64,000 nt of DNA from Euptelea pleiosperma. Lineage: Eukaryota; Streptophyta; Magnoliopsida; Ranunculales; Eupteleaceae. The notes beneath the pieces are model-generated. The model worked only from the letters and a program-made list of their open reading frames with translations. It ran no database searches and was not told the DNA's origin. Below, piece by piece: positions 12,111-22,708 of the stretch. The stretch lies in the NCBI GenBank assembly GCA_035048495.1, contig CM068549.1, positions 10,898,000-10,961,999 on the forward strand. The letters run 5' to 3'. Positions within the stretch are counted from its first letter, which is position 1. Every line of letters begins with the position of its first letter. A program made the translations under genes and the position numbers.

Positions 12111-13101
12111 GTGCCACATGGGATGAAGAATCAAAAGATCATTCTGATAATTCAGATAGCAATGAAAAGACTGATAAATATACAGCTTCCGTTACTCATT
12201 TCAATAGTCCATATGGATCTCATTGAGAGTCCAAGAACAGTGATGATGAGAGTTCGGAAGACTCTTACAAAGGAGACTCGACAGTTGGTGTAAAAGAACT
12301 GTACAAGGAATCGATAAAATTCATTAAGGCTAACAAAGTTTTATCTGACATGGTTAAATACCTTGACTCTGAAAATGCAGCCTTAGTAATTGACACTGAA
12401 AATTAAAACTATTGATTACTAATTTAGAGCAAGAGAATGAGTCTCTGCTGAAAAGGAACAAGTCACTGGAATGTGAATTCCAAACTTGCATGACACATAA
12501 GGAATCCTTGGAGAATGAGATTCTTAAATCAAAAAGAGATGTGTCAGGATTCTCATCCAGCTCTGCAAAGCTTGATGAGATTCTCCATGTGGGAAAAGTC
12601 TATGGAGACAAATAGGGTTTGGGTTACAAAAATAATCAAGAAAAAATGTCTTCCTCTAAGATGATTTTTGTTAAAGCCCAAGCTATTCCCACTCAGATCA
12701 ATGACCCAATCAAAATAGTCAAAAGCAGTCGTCAGTACAAGTACTACAAAAACATGGGTCATGTGATCAGAGACTGTCACAAGTTGACAAGAGGACATCA
12801 AAGCCCTCTAGAAAAAATGGTGAATAACACTCAGAATGTAAAAAGTCAGAGAATTCCTATGAAGACACATTATGAGATAAATTATTTGGATGTGCTATCT
12901 AGGAAGATGAAAGACCTACTGGAAAGGTCTAGACAATTAATCAAGGAGATTGAGTCCCTTAAAAAATTTAAACAACCTCAGAGTTATGTAACTCAAAAGA
13001 GGAAAGATCCTAAAAGAATTGATCTGTCCACCAAACACACATTTGTGTGGGTTAGAAAAGATTCTCTGAAGGAGAAATGTTCGACAATGTCATATTTCTG
13101 A
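12111..13101 (+). pseudogene. Copia gag C-terminal region
   Basis: Fragments in different frames continue the Gag reading: a lysine/serine-rich stretch, a probable coiled-coil part (LEQENESLLKRNKSLECEF, near 12420), and a second degenerate zinc knuckle (YKYYKNMGHVIRDCHKL, near 12736-12786) whose first cysteine is a tyrosine. The tail around 12900-13100 (SRQLIKEIESLKKF, FVWVRK) corresponds to the Gag-to-protease linker of related elements. Coding then ends abruptly near 13100, where most of pol has been deleted. Confidence 0.7.
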
Positions 13102-13220
13102 GCAGTGTGCTCTCAATCCCCTCTTGTTCTCCATTCTTATTTTTTTTAGGGATATTTTTTATTTTGCTTCGTTTTGAAGAATAAAAAATTGAAAATTTTT
13201 TCAGAAAATCAAAAGATCAA

Positions 13221-13883
13221 TTGTACAGAAGTATGATAGGAAGCTTACTATATCTCACTACTAGTCGTCCTGATATTTTCTTCAGTGTGGGTGCATGTGC
13301 TAGGTTTCAAGCTAATCCCAAAGAATCTCATATTCTTGCAGTCAAACGTATCATCAAGTATGTTAGTGGAACTGTAGAATATGGTCTCCGATATTCGTTT
13401 GATACTACTGCAGAGCTTGCAGGTTATTCTGATGCTGACTGGGCTGAAAATGTTGATGATAGAAAAAGCATCAGTGGTGCGTGTTTTTATGTTGGGAACA
13501 GCCTATTTAGTTGGCAAAGCAAGAAACAGAATTGTATTTCTTTATCTACTGCTGAAGCCAACTATATTGCAACTAGGAGCTGTTGTACTCAACTGCTATG
13601 GATGAAGCAGATGTTAATTTATTATGGGATCAATCAAGGATTGATGACTATATATTGTGATAATACGAGTGCGATAAATATATCGAAAAATCATGTTCAA
13701 CACTCTAGAACTAAGCATATTGACATTCGTCATCACTTTATAAGAGATCTTGTTGAAGAAAAAATTATCACTTTGGAGCATGTTGCAACAGAAAATCAAT
13801 TAGCGGATATTTTTACAAAATCTTTTGATGTCATTAGATTCGAATTTCTTCGTAAATCTATCGGTATTAGTTTGATTGATTGA
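13221..13883 (+). pseudogene. Copia reverse transcriptase C-terminus and RNase H
   Basis: One uninterrupted reading frame begins at YRSMIGSLLYLTTSRPDI, the end of the reverse transcriptase domain. It continues through the connection (YSDADWAENVDDRKSISG) to RNase H, with STAEANYIA, YCDNTSAINISKN and RTKHIDIRHHFIRD carrying the acidic residues and terminal DIRHHF motif. It lacks the catalytic YVDD part, integrase and protease. The intact frame makes it the best preserved part of the element, but it has no start of its own. The usual product is the polymerase that copies element RNA inside cytoplasmic particles. Confidence 0.88.
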
Positions 13884-15371
13884 TTTTGTAGTTTGTATTT
13901 TTTTATTTTCATAATAATCTAGTTGATTAAAACTGATTTTGAATAATCTAAATTCAGACTTGTCATAAGTTCCATCAAAATCATATCATGGTGATATATA
14001 TATATATATATTTCAATGTTTGTAATGATTATTCTATTATACCTTGTCTCTGTCAGTGGTTAAAATTATCTCTTGCAATCAAGGGTTTCACACACTACAC
14101 ACCAACTGACTTTTCTTCATAAATAGATATGATTTCAGTATTATCTCTAGCTCTTATTCCAGGAATAAGGAATAAACCTCTACTAAATATGATTTCAAAT
14201 TAGCAGTGTTCCTGCCTTCAGCTGATTTCGAAACTGCACTATAGTTGACTGTTGGCTTCCCAATGAGAGTTATTATTTTAAGGAAACAGCTACCTCCACA
14301 AAAATTAGAGTGTATGTCATCTGTATGGCCCTATTTGAAATTGAATTCCGATTCTCATTGTTGTAGAAAAGGGCTACCTATATGGAGAGTGAAAGCTACC
14401 TATATTTCGGTGAATAAAAAGGGTGTAAAAGACATCCAATTTGCTAAAAAAATTCTTATCCTTCAGCAAATACCCATATACATGAACGTATGTGAGAACC
14501 CTTAATAGCTCTAATGAGGATTTCATATCTGGATACAGGATACCTCCGGAATTTCTAAAATCTGAAGTCTGGAATATTATTGAAATTAATTATCCTATCT
14601 TGTGTCGATTCTAATGTCTACATTTTATCTTCTACTAGTTCTCAAGAGCAATGATTTTATTACTTTCTTTGACTAAGTATTTTTTTTATTAAACTAACGA
14701 ATATGAATTTCTATATATATCTTAATCAAGTTGAAATTTTAACTTACACAAGTTCTGTATTTCATGTTAATCTCAGTCAGTATTAATCAAACAAGTTTCA
14801 ATAAAAAAAAATTCTTCTTAAAATAATTTTATCCCAATTCATATTTCAGTCACGACTCTCCAAAGCTCAGTCTATGTTTCAAGATCTACTATAATTTGAT
14901 GATTACTGTTAATTGACTGTATTATAGATATATATATATATATATATATATATGCACTTGTTTCTCATGATAATATTCATTGCATGCTTGTTATTTGCTT
15001 ATATTTCTGTACCTTTGTCAATCTGTGACAAAAAGGGGGAGAGAAAATCATAGTGGTAAAAATAAATTGATGCATGAGATAGGGGGAGAGAAATTTATAG
15101 AGAGAAAAATTTATTATTATTTTTTCCAATTTCTCTATTTCTGATGTGCATAATTAACTCACTACATTCTAATGATTTATTGATTGTTGATGATATAACA
15201 TGATATGTATTGTTGGTAGAATGTGCAAGGAACAGATCAAAAGTCATTACACTATATCTGTTCGATTATCTCCAAGAGAGTGTAAGATAGTGAGTGAATC
15301 ATGTAAGAGGGTGGAATTGTATTTTCTATTTTTTACTTTCTATGTGATTAAATATTTTTTGTCACGGAATT
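13884..15371 (+). other. Copia 3' spacer between pol and the polypurine tract
   Basis: About 1.5 kb with no long reading frame. It contains two TA runs (13987-14009, 14929-14953), the peptide CDKKGE at about 15025, and two extra purine-rich runs (near 15033 and 15081) before the true tract. The length and DKKGE motif resemble the degenerate envelope-like region of SIRE-type Copia elements; this is an inference from the motif only. Confidence 0.5.
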
Positions 15372-15386
15372 ACCAAAGGGGGAGAT
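15372..15386 (+). other. Polypurine tract of the Copia element
   Basis: ACCAAAGGGGGAGAT lies immediately 5' of the TG start of the 3' LTR. It is the expected plus-strand primer site. Confidence 0.88.
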
Positions 15387-17006
15387 TGTAAGAAATATTT
15401 TCATATTCAATTTGGTAAAGATTCCGTTTGACATAAAAATATTCTTGCAACCGTTCCTACGAGCACAAGTGTAGTGTGAAGATGTCGTGGTACGCATACT
15501 TCGCCAACTACGTGAAGACTAAAAGACAAAGACAACAAGAATCAAACGGTTGACGACAGGAGTCATCTGAGTAATTGCCGTTTTGTCAATTAACGATCGT
15601 GTATGGTCGATTAGGAAAGTAAGTGACTTAGTGGCCATAGGAGTTTGTTAAAATGAACAAAAATATAATGGTCAAATTTAGTCATTGGACAGACCCGAGT
15701 CTAAGTCAATTAGATTGACTAAAGGGATAGTCCAATCGATTGGACACTAATTCCTAATCAATTGGACATAGCCCAATCGATTGGAGATTCTGTGTAATCA
15801 ATTGAAAACTACGAGGTAGAAACTTATTTCAGCCCAATCGATTGGAGACTCTGTGGAATCGATTGGAGCCTTCAGGACAGAAACCTATCTGAGTAAAATC
15901 GATTGGAGACTCTGTAAAATCAATTGGAGTCTTCGGGACATAAACTTTTCTAAGTCAAATCGATTGGAGACTCTATGTAATCGATTGGTACCTTCGGAAC
16001 AGAAATCTTATTGAGCCCAATCAATTAGACATTTATCCCCAATCGATTGGACTAAGTGTACAATTGATTGGACCATGCACAGAATTTGTCTTTCTCAGAT
16101 CCGAAATTCCTGATTCCATCATCCCACATTCCACACGACTCAGGGTCTTAGAATTCTATAAATAGAATCCTTCTATGCCTTCTCTAAACACACACAGAGA
16201 CACAGAGTGACTCAATCTTTAAGAGAGAGAAGAAAAGGTTATATTTATTAGAGTGTCCATTCAAAGAGCAAGAAGCTTGTTTTCCATTCACATCTTGTGA
16301 GCTTGTTCTCTTCTTGATCAAAGCCAAGAGCTTGATCCTTTCCTCAGCTTAGATCTTCCACTTCTATATTCGACCTAACATCCAGAGTGTACCAGTGTGA
16401 CTCAACACCATTTGAGCAACTTAGGGTTCAGGGTGTACTGAATCCTTCACCTTCTGCAAAGGCGGGAGTGTTGAGAATTAAGATTGGATGAGCCGATTGA
16501 TGGTAGATTTGGGGTATACCAAACTGAACAAGCGGATAAGGCTTCTTGGCTACAAAGGCGCGCGTGGATTCATAGCGTTGATTCAGAAGATGTGGATGCA
16601 TCGGCAGTAGGCCTTGGTAAAAGGTTGGAAGCTGTATTTGCAACGGTGCTGCATAGGTAACCTTTGTTTTGTTTAACTTTTCAGTTAGTGATACTTTCCG
16701 TCTGGACGTGGTCCCGTGGTTTTTCCTTGGTTAAGGTTTCCACGTAAAAATCTCTTGTCTAGTGTGATTGTTTGTTTGTATTCGGCAATATATTCTGATT
16801 AGATCAAATGACAAAAAGAAAATATACCACGGAGGTATATTCAATTTGAATCGGTTGTGATAATATTTTATCAAACAACTAAGACATACAATTTTATTCT
16901 CTTACCATCGTTCAGTAAAACTGTGTAGGTATAATTAATTTTAAATACCTAATCAACCCCCCCTTCTAAGTATATTGAGTTAAGAGAACGGACATGTGGA
17001 ATTTCA
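15387..17006 (+). repeat. 3' LTR of the Copia element (intact, 1,620 bp)
   Basis: TGTAAG start and AATTTCA end, followed by the duplicated target TTTTA. It carries a second cluster of CCAATCGATTGG motifs (15731-16077) and the TATA-like 'tctataaatag' near 16153. It is uninterrupted and so shows the empty site for the solo LTR at 4142-7114. Confidence 0.93.
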
Positions 17007-17011
17007 TTTTA

Positions 17012-17684
17012 TTCCATTATACAGTTCAATAGAGCCACTGAAAGTATCCATGTCATTTTTTTTTTAATAAGCGAAAACATCCATTTAGTTTCAAATGTAA
17101 TTCAAGTTGATTTAAGTCATATTATGGAGTTAAATTTTGACATATTTCCACTAAATATATTGAAATATTTTTATTTGCATAGAGATTGAAATGAAAGATC
17201 ATTGAAATACTTACAAAAGAAATTTTTTATTTCTAAAAAAATAAATATTTATAATTTTCTATTTAAAAGTATACATATTTTATTAATATTTACGGATGAT
17301 GTATGGAATTAGTACATTAGTATTATATAAGATTTGTAATGAGGAAACCATTACTTATGGTTTTCAAAACTTAGTATATATGAAGTCCAATGGTTATAAG
17401 ATTATAATTGAAATTAAAAATAGAATAAAATATAGTAGACTGTTAGGTCGTAAATCCATGTGAGTAGGCCCTCATCAGGTTATATAGAAAAAAATTTTCT
17501 TTTATGTATTTAATTTCATGATTTTGAACATCTAAATATAGAGTTTTGACTCTCAGATGTCATTTTATGTTGCATGATTTCTTCTTAACGAGTATCATAT
17601 AAGCATTGCATGGCCAATGTTTAAGCTTTTGTTAAGCTTTGAAGCGTTTCTTTGCAATTGAGCTGGGATCATATAGAGAGAGAT
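17012..17684 (+). repeat. TMEM208 intron copy A, right part, and leader of exon copy B
   Basis: This continues the intron copy interrupted at 3834, from 'cattatacagttcaat' through 'aagtatacatattttatt' to 'ccatgtgagtaggccctc'. It then runs into about 110 bases resembling the leader just upstream of the TMEM208 start (compare 48997-49101). The splice acceptor 'ttatttgcag' seen at 48987-48996 is not conserved here. Confidence 0.75.
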
Positions 17685-17768
17685 ATGGCGAATCAGGGCA
17701 CAAAGAAGTGAAAAGAAGAGAACAGTCGACACATGACCAAGCTCTTTCGCCTCATCATGGCATGCAAC
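17685..17768 (+). pseudogene. Decayed copy B of TMEM208 coding exon 1
   Basis: 84 bases align codon for codon with the exon at 49102-49185. The reading is MANQGTKK, then a TGA stop at codon 9 (CGG in the gene), then KEENSRHMTKLFRLIMACN. The splice donor GTAAAT of the gene is ATTAAT here, so the exon can be neither translated through nor spliced at the normal site. The surrounding intron is also duplicated, so this is a segmental tandem copy rather than a processed one. Confidence 0.9.
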
Positions 17769-18926
17769 ATTAATATATGCCCATTCTCTCTCTCTCTCTT
17801 TAATTCTTTGAAGCTTTTGGATCATACCACTTGATATGATTTTGTTTTCATTCTAATTGAGTTGATCGTGAACTTTGGTCATTATTATTACAATTAAGCA
17901 TTTTTCTTCAATTTGAGTTGAACTATTCTCAATTCTAGATTGGATGGTGGAAAATTTGGTTGATTTCATCCTTGCAGACCTCCCGAGTGGGACCCATTGG
18001 GTCTTGAGCCTAATTACTCTGAAAATCATCTAATTGCTACTACTATCTTTTAAGTTCATTATTTTAGGCTTTAACTCCCCATTTTAATTTCTTAAAAGAA
18101 GTACTTATAAACAATGAGATAGAGTTACCTCCTTTGAGGGTTGGGTTTATATATTGGAGAAATAATAAATTATGATTTGTGGATGAACAATATGGCATCT
18201 TTTTTAAATGTATAATTCAGTTCTTTTAGTGAGTCGGGAGAAATTCTTAACGTAATAATTCATAGTCTTTTCTTCCTTTATACAGTTCAATGGAACCACT
18301 GAAAGTATTAATGTAGTTTTTTTTTATAAGCGAAAACATCTATTTAGTTTCAAATGTAGTTCAAGTTGATTTGGGCCGTATTATGGAATTCAATTTTGAC
18401 ATATTTCTACGAAATATTAAAATGTTTTTTTATTTTCATATAGAAACTTTTTATTTCTACAAAAATAAAAAAATTTAATTTTGTATTTAAAAGTATACAT
18501 ATTTTATTAATATTTATGGATGATGTATGGAATTAGTACATTAGTATTATATAAGATTTGTCATAAGGAAACCATTACTTATAGTTTTCAAAACTTAGTA
18601 TATATGAATTCTAATGGATATAAGATTATAATTTCAATTAAAAATAGAATAAAATATTTTAAATTAATAAAAAATAGTAGACTGGTAGGTCCTAAATCCA
18701 TGTGAGTATACCCTCCTCAGGTTATAAGAAAAATTTTCTTCTTTTATGTACTTAATTCCTTGATTTTGAACATCTCAATGTTGAGTTTTAACTCTCAGAT
18801 GTCATTTTATGTTGCATGAGTTCTTCTTAACGAGTGTCATATAAGCATTGCATTGTCAGGGTTTAAGCTTTTGTTAAGCTTTGAAGCATTTCTTTGCAAT
18901 TGAGCTGGGATCATATAGAGAGATAT
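17769..18926 (+). repeat. Intron copy B, right half of the 1,242-bp tandem unit
   Basis: The sequence follows the TMEM208 intron at 49186-50200 nearly throughout, from a CT run through 'ttggatcataccacttgat' to 'gtgagtataccctcctcagg', and ends in the leader of exon copy C. The distance between the two exon copies is 1,242 bases, the repeat period. No other gene is seen. Confidence 0.8.
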
Positions 18927-19010
18927 ATGACGAATCAAGGCACAAAGAAGCGAAAAGAAGAGAACAGTCGACACATGACCAAGCTCTTTCGCCTCATCAT
19001 GGCATGCAAC
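18927..19010 (+). pseudogene. Copy C of TMEM208 coding exon 1 with open frame and splice donor
   Basis: 84 bases read MTNQGTKKRKEENSRHMT followed by KLFRLIMACN with no stop and end in GTTAAT, a usable though weaker donor than GTAAAT. Compared with the gene, A2 and A6 are T, N14 is S, A18 is T and V25 is M. It lies about 30 kb upstream of the functional exon, with two transposon blocks in between. It is most likely a relic, but it could serve as an alternative first exon if transcribed. No promoter or upstream acceptor is recognised. Confidence 0.8.
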
Positions 19011-19615
19011 GTTAATATATGCCCCTTCTATCTCCCTCCCTCTTCTCAATTCTTTGAAGCTTTTGGATCAAACTACTTAATCTGATTTTATTTTTATTTT
19101 TATTGAGTTGATTCGTGGACTTTGGTCATTACTATTTCAATAAACCATTTTTCTTCAATTTGAGTTGAACCATTCTCAATTATAGATCGGATGGTGGAGA
19201 ATTTGGTTGATTTCGTCCTTGTAGATCTGTAGGGTGGGACTCATTGGGTTTTGAGCCCAATTACTCTAAAAACTATCTGATTGCTATTACTACATCTTTC
19301 AAGTTCATTATTTCAAGCTTTAATTCCCAATTTTAATTTCTTAAAAAAAGTACTCATAAATAATGAGATAGAGTTACCCCCCGTGAGGGTTAGCTTTCTC
19401 TGTTGGAGAAATAAAAAATTATGATTTGTGGATGAACAATATGGGATCTTTTTTAAATGTATAATTCAGTTATTTTACTGTCAGGAAAAACTCTTGACGT
19501 AATAATTTATAATCTTTTCTTCCATTATACAGTGCAACGGAGCTACTGAAAGTATCCATTTAGGTTTATTTGATAAGGAAAAACATCCGTTTAATTTCAA
19601 ATGTAGTTCAAGTTG
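19011..19615 (+). repeat. Intron copy C (truncated)
   Basis: Similarity to the TMEM208 intron continues from the exon copy to about 19615 ('caaatgtagttcaagtt') and then stops abruptly against the MITE at 19641. No coding potential is seen. Confidence 0.75.
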
Positions 19616-19640
19616 CCTTCCCCTCATTCTCATTTCCTTA

Positions 19641-19876
19641 ACCGCGTGGATGTTTAGCAAAATCTTAAGTGGAACTACAAACCAAAAATTAGCCTAATTG
19701 GTGATATCTAGCCATTGGATTTAAGTAGATTTGAGTATCCCAAATAATGCTAGAATCCTATGGCAAAAAATCGACCCATGAAAATACTCACATCCTAATG
19801 ACTAGAAATTACGGATCAGGCTGATTTTTGGTCTATTGGTCCACCAAAGTGTGGGCAAATAAAACATCCATATGGT
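19641..19876. mobile_element. MITE with long imperfect inverted ends
   Basis: The ends 'accgcgtggatgtttagc' and 'aaacatccatatggt' are inverted partners. The arms continue inward through 'aaaccaaaaattagcctaat' and its partner 'ggatcaggctgatttttggt'. A second copy of the family is at 48259-48482, in the TMEM208 leader intron. No clear target duplication was found, so the superfamily is undecided. Confidence 0.6.
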
Positions 19877-20168
19877 CAATGGTCTCTAAGCGTGTGACAC
19901 GTGTCATATAAGCATTGTGTGACACCCTTGGGTTACGGTTTGTGTTTTATAAAATTTTCCAAAGGGTTTAAGCAGTAAGATTGAGTTTGGGTACGCTTAA
20001 AAATCGTACTAAGCCAATTTTTGCAATTTTTAAGCACTTCTCATAAAAACTAGCTGTTTGGATGAAATATGAGAAGCATGTTTAAAAAGACATAGAAGCC
20101 ATTTTATCACCAAAAGCAGAAGTTGTTTCTCTATGGCTTTTGCTTTTGCGGGAAGCCATTTCACCGAA
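19877..20168. other. Unassigned stretch with an AGAAGCA-type inverted motif
   Basis: No gene is present. Phrases such as 'caaaagcagaagttg' facing 'tggcttttgcttttgcggg' suggest a short decayed hAT-like MITE, but the ends cannot be fixed. Confidence 0.3.
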
Positions 20169-20210
20169 GGGTCGGTCTACAGGTGCCCACATCTTTCGGC
20201 TAGGCATCCA
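20169..20210 (+). repeat. Mutator-type terminal repeat, left end of mosaic A
   Basis: GGGTCGGTCTACAGG begins a 42-base sequence that matches the reverse complement of 35318-35359 at 37 of 42 positions by eye. It matches the ends of the MULE at 35370-47614 less well. The nine bases before it are TTCACCGAA. Whether it pairs with 35359, 15 kb away, or is an isolated end is uncertain. Confidence 0.6.
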
Positions 20211-20287
20211 CGTGGGACATGTTACATAAAAAGAAGAATACTATTTAATAGAAAAACAACTAATTAGAGCATATATCCCCACAATCT
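20211..20287 (-). repeat. Truncated 3' LTR of the minus-strand Copia
   Basis: On the minus strand, TGTGGGGATATATGC follows a purine-rich run (AGTAGGAGATTG) after the RNase H coding relic, as expected for tract plus LTR start. Only about 80 bases are left before the Mutator-type end at 20169-20210. Confidence 0.5.
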
Positions 20288-20339
20288 CCTACTTGCACTA
20301 ATTAGTGTATTATAAGTTTTACTCCCCTTGAATCTACAT

Positions 20340-22703
20340 GCATTCCAAATGCCTTGGTCGAAAAAAGCTTCTGTGAAAAAATCGGCCAAGTTATCCGTAA
20401 ATGCAATCTTGGTAACCGTTATGTCTCCTCGTTGAACAATCTCTTGAATGAGATGATACTTGTGCTATATGTGCTTTCCCTTCTTATGATTCCTAGGCTC
20501 TTTTGGACTTTGCAACTGCCCCATTATTATCACAATAAATGATTCTAGAGTTCTGGGCTTCCGATACACTTCCAAGATTAAATAGGAACTTCTTGAGCCA
20601 AATTGCTTTTTTAGTTGCCTTGCACGCCGCAACGTTCTTAGCTTCCGTGGTAGAATCAACAATACACTGTTGCTTAACGCTTCTCCAACTAATGGCTCAT
20701 CCTCCAAGGGTAAACACATATCCAAATGTAGACCTTCTAGAATCCTTATCTAACATGAAGTCAGAGTTTGTGTACCCAACTGGTAACAAGTCCTTGCTTG
20801 AGTAGACTAACGCTAAATCCCTAGTCCTTCTCAAATATTTGAAAATGTTAACTGTTGTCCAATGATCTTCACCAGGGTTTGCTTGATATCTACTGACCAT
20901 CCCCACAGCATAACAAATATCTGGTCTAGTACAAAGCATCGCATACATCAAGCTTCTTACTGCCGAATCATAAGGAACTGTTTGCCCGCATTTCTTCTCC
21001 CAAAGGGTCTTTGGAAGCCGCTCTTTAGAAATAGATACTCCATGTCTGAAAGGTAGATGACCTTTCTTGGAATCTTGCATTGAAAACTTGACCAAACGTT
21101 TGTCTATGTAAGTAGCTTGGGAGAGAGCTAACATCTTATTCTTTTAATCTTGCAAGAGCTTGATCTCAAGAATAAAGTTGGTTTCTCCCGGGTCTTTCAC
21201 ATCAAAGTAATTTGGCAACCATATTTTAACTAGTGGCAACACACCTACATCATTTTTAATGAGTAGTATGTCATCTACATACAGAACCAAATATGCCACC
21301 ACATTTCTGCCCTCCTTGTACACACACGGTTCATAGACATTCTAATTGAAACCAAAAGATTTGCTTGAATGATCAAATTTGATGTTCCAACTTTTGGATG
21401 TTTGCTCGAGTCCATAAATAGACAACCTTCGCAACTTGCATACCACATGTTCTTGTCTTGAAGCTATGAGTCCTTCAGGTTGATCCATGTATATGTTTTC
21501 CTCTAATTGTCCGTTCAGGAATGCAGTCTTGACATCCATTTGCCAAATCTCATAATTATGATGAGCAACAATGGTTACGAGGATTCGAATTGACTTAAGC
21601 ATGGCTACTGGCGAAAGGTTTCCTCACAATCAATGCCTTGTTTCTGAGTGTACTCTTTCCCCACTAATATCGCTTTATAAGTCTCAATAGAACCACCTGA
21701 TCCTCATTTCTTCTTATAAATCCACTTGCATCCGATAGGTTTAATATCCGTAGGTGATTCTACAAGTTCCTAGATATCATTAGAATACATGGAATCAATT
21801 TTTGATTTCATTGCTGTAGTCCAAGAACTCGAATCAACATTCGACACTGTTTCATTGTAGCTCTGTGGATCATCTTCTTGTACTTCGGGGACAACTGAGA
21901 AATTTTCCCCTAAGTGTATAAATCTATAAGGTGCAGTAACGATTCTCCCACTACGATGAAGCACTGGTGTACTAGTTTGAGTTGGTTTGGTGGTTTCAGG
22001 TATAATTGTTTCTGATGTAATTGATCTTTCGATGATTGGGGCATTACTGGTGTTTGACAACTCTTCAAGAACTATCTCACTTTTTGGTTTATTATATAAG
22101 GGTTGGGATATTGGCACCTGCGCTTTCGGTCAGAAAACCCATCCCTCCTCTTTCACTCATCACACCCCCCAACCAACACAAAAAAAAAAAACCAGAAAAA
22201 TGAGAAAAATGAGGATGAGGAGGCCACCGGTGCCATCGAGACCGTAGGTGCATCCTCCCTCCCTCTTTCTCTCTCTCTCTCTCATTCTCTCTCCCTCTTC
22301 CTATCCTTCTCTCTTTCTCCCAACCAACAAAAAAACCAGAAAAAGGAGGAGGAGGCCACCGGAGGAGGCCGGCGCCGCCATTAAGATCGCAGGTGCGTCC
22401 TCTCTCTCTCTCTCTCCCCCCCTCTCTTTCTTTCTTGCTCTCTCCCTATCCCTCTCTAGTATTGGGTGCCTCGGCAGCTCCTGAGGTCGAGTGTCGACAG
22501 AGGGAGGGAGGAGAGGTACCTGCGGTGGTGGTGGCCTCCTCTCCTTCTTCAACTTCTTCTTCTCCAGTTTTTTTTTTTTTTTTTGGATGGGTGTGATGAG
22601 TGAAAAAGGAGGGAAGGTTTTTTTTTTGGGTTTATTGAGCGAAAACGCGGGTGTCAATATCCCGACCCTTGTATAATCATGTTCCAAGAAGGTTACATTG
22701 GTG
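20340..22703 (-). pseudogene. Copia reverse transcriptase and RNase H
   Basis: Read from 22703 downward: a linker with ISVSTNVTFLEHDY, interrupted at 22668-22100 by a MITE, then NKPKSEIVLEELSN. RT motifs follow: MDVKTAFLNGQLEENIYMDQ near 21540, CKLRRLSIYGLEQTSKSWN near 21440, RPDICYAVGMVSRYQANPG near 20915, and the SDFMLDKDSRRSTFGY connection. RNase H is only recognisable in shifted frames below 20730. Several frameshifts and stops are visible (near 21770, 21610, 21340, 21140 and 20700). The YVDD box region near 21270 is degenerate but discernible. Confidence 0.85.
22100..22668. mobile_element. Mutator-type MITE inside the Copia relic
   Basis: The ends GGGTTGGGATATTGGCACC and its inverted partner at 22649-22668 (GGTGTCAATATCCCGACCC) begin arms that extend inward over about 70 bases. 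Flanks TTATATAA (22092-22099) and TTGTATAA (22669-22676) look like a slightly diverged 8-9-base duplication. The interior is CT- and GGA-rich with two GCCACCGG motifs; open frames there are low-complexity. Confidence 0.8.
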
Positions 22704-22708
22704 CTAAC

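Larger units (their letters stand above)
3835..17006 (+). mobile_element. Ty1/Copia LTR retrotransposon, internally deleted, with two nested solo LTRs
   Basis: The element is bounded by LTRs beginning TGTAAG and ending AATTTCA, with a perfect five-base duplication TTTTA at 3830-3834 and 17007-17011. The order is 5' LTR, tRNA-Met-type primer site (8388), gag, the C-terminal part of reverse transcriptase plus RNase H, polypurine tract (15372-15386), 3' LTR. Protease, integrase and most of the reverse transcriptase are missing between about 13100 and 13215, so it cannot move unaided. The first 300 bases of the two LTRs differ at about eight positions by eye, so the insertion is moderately old. 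The uninterrupted target is seen in the paralogous intron at 49690. A long pol-to-LTR spacer and the peptide DKKGE before the tract resemble the SIRE/Maximus group; that assignment is inference. Confidence 0.92.
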
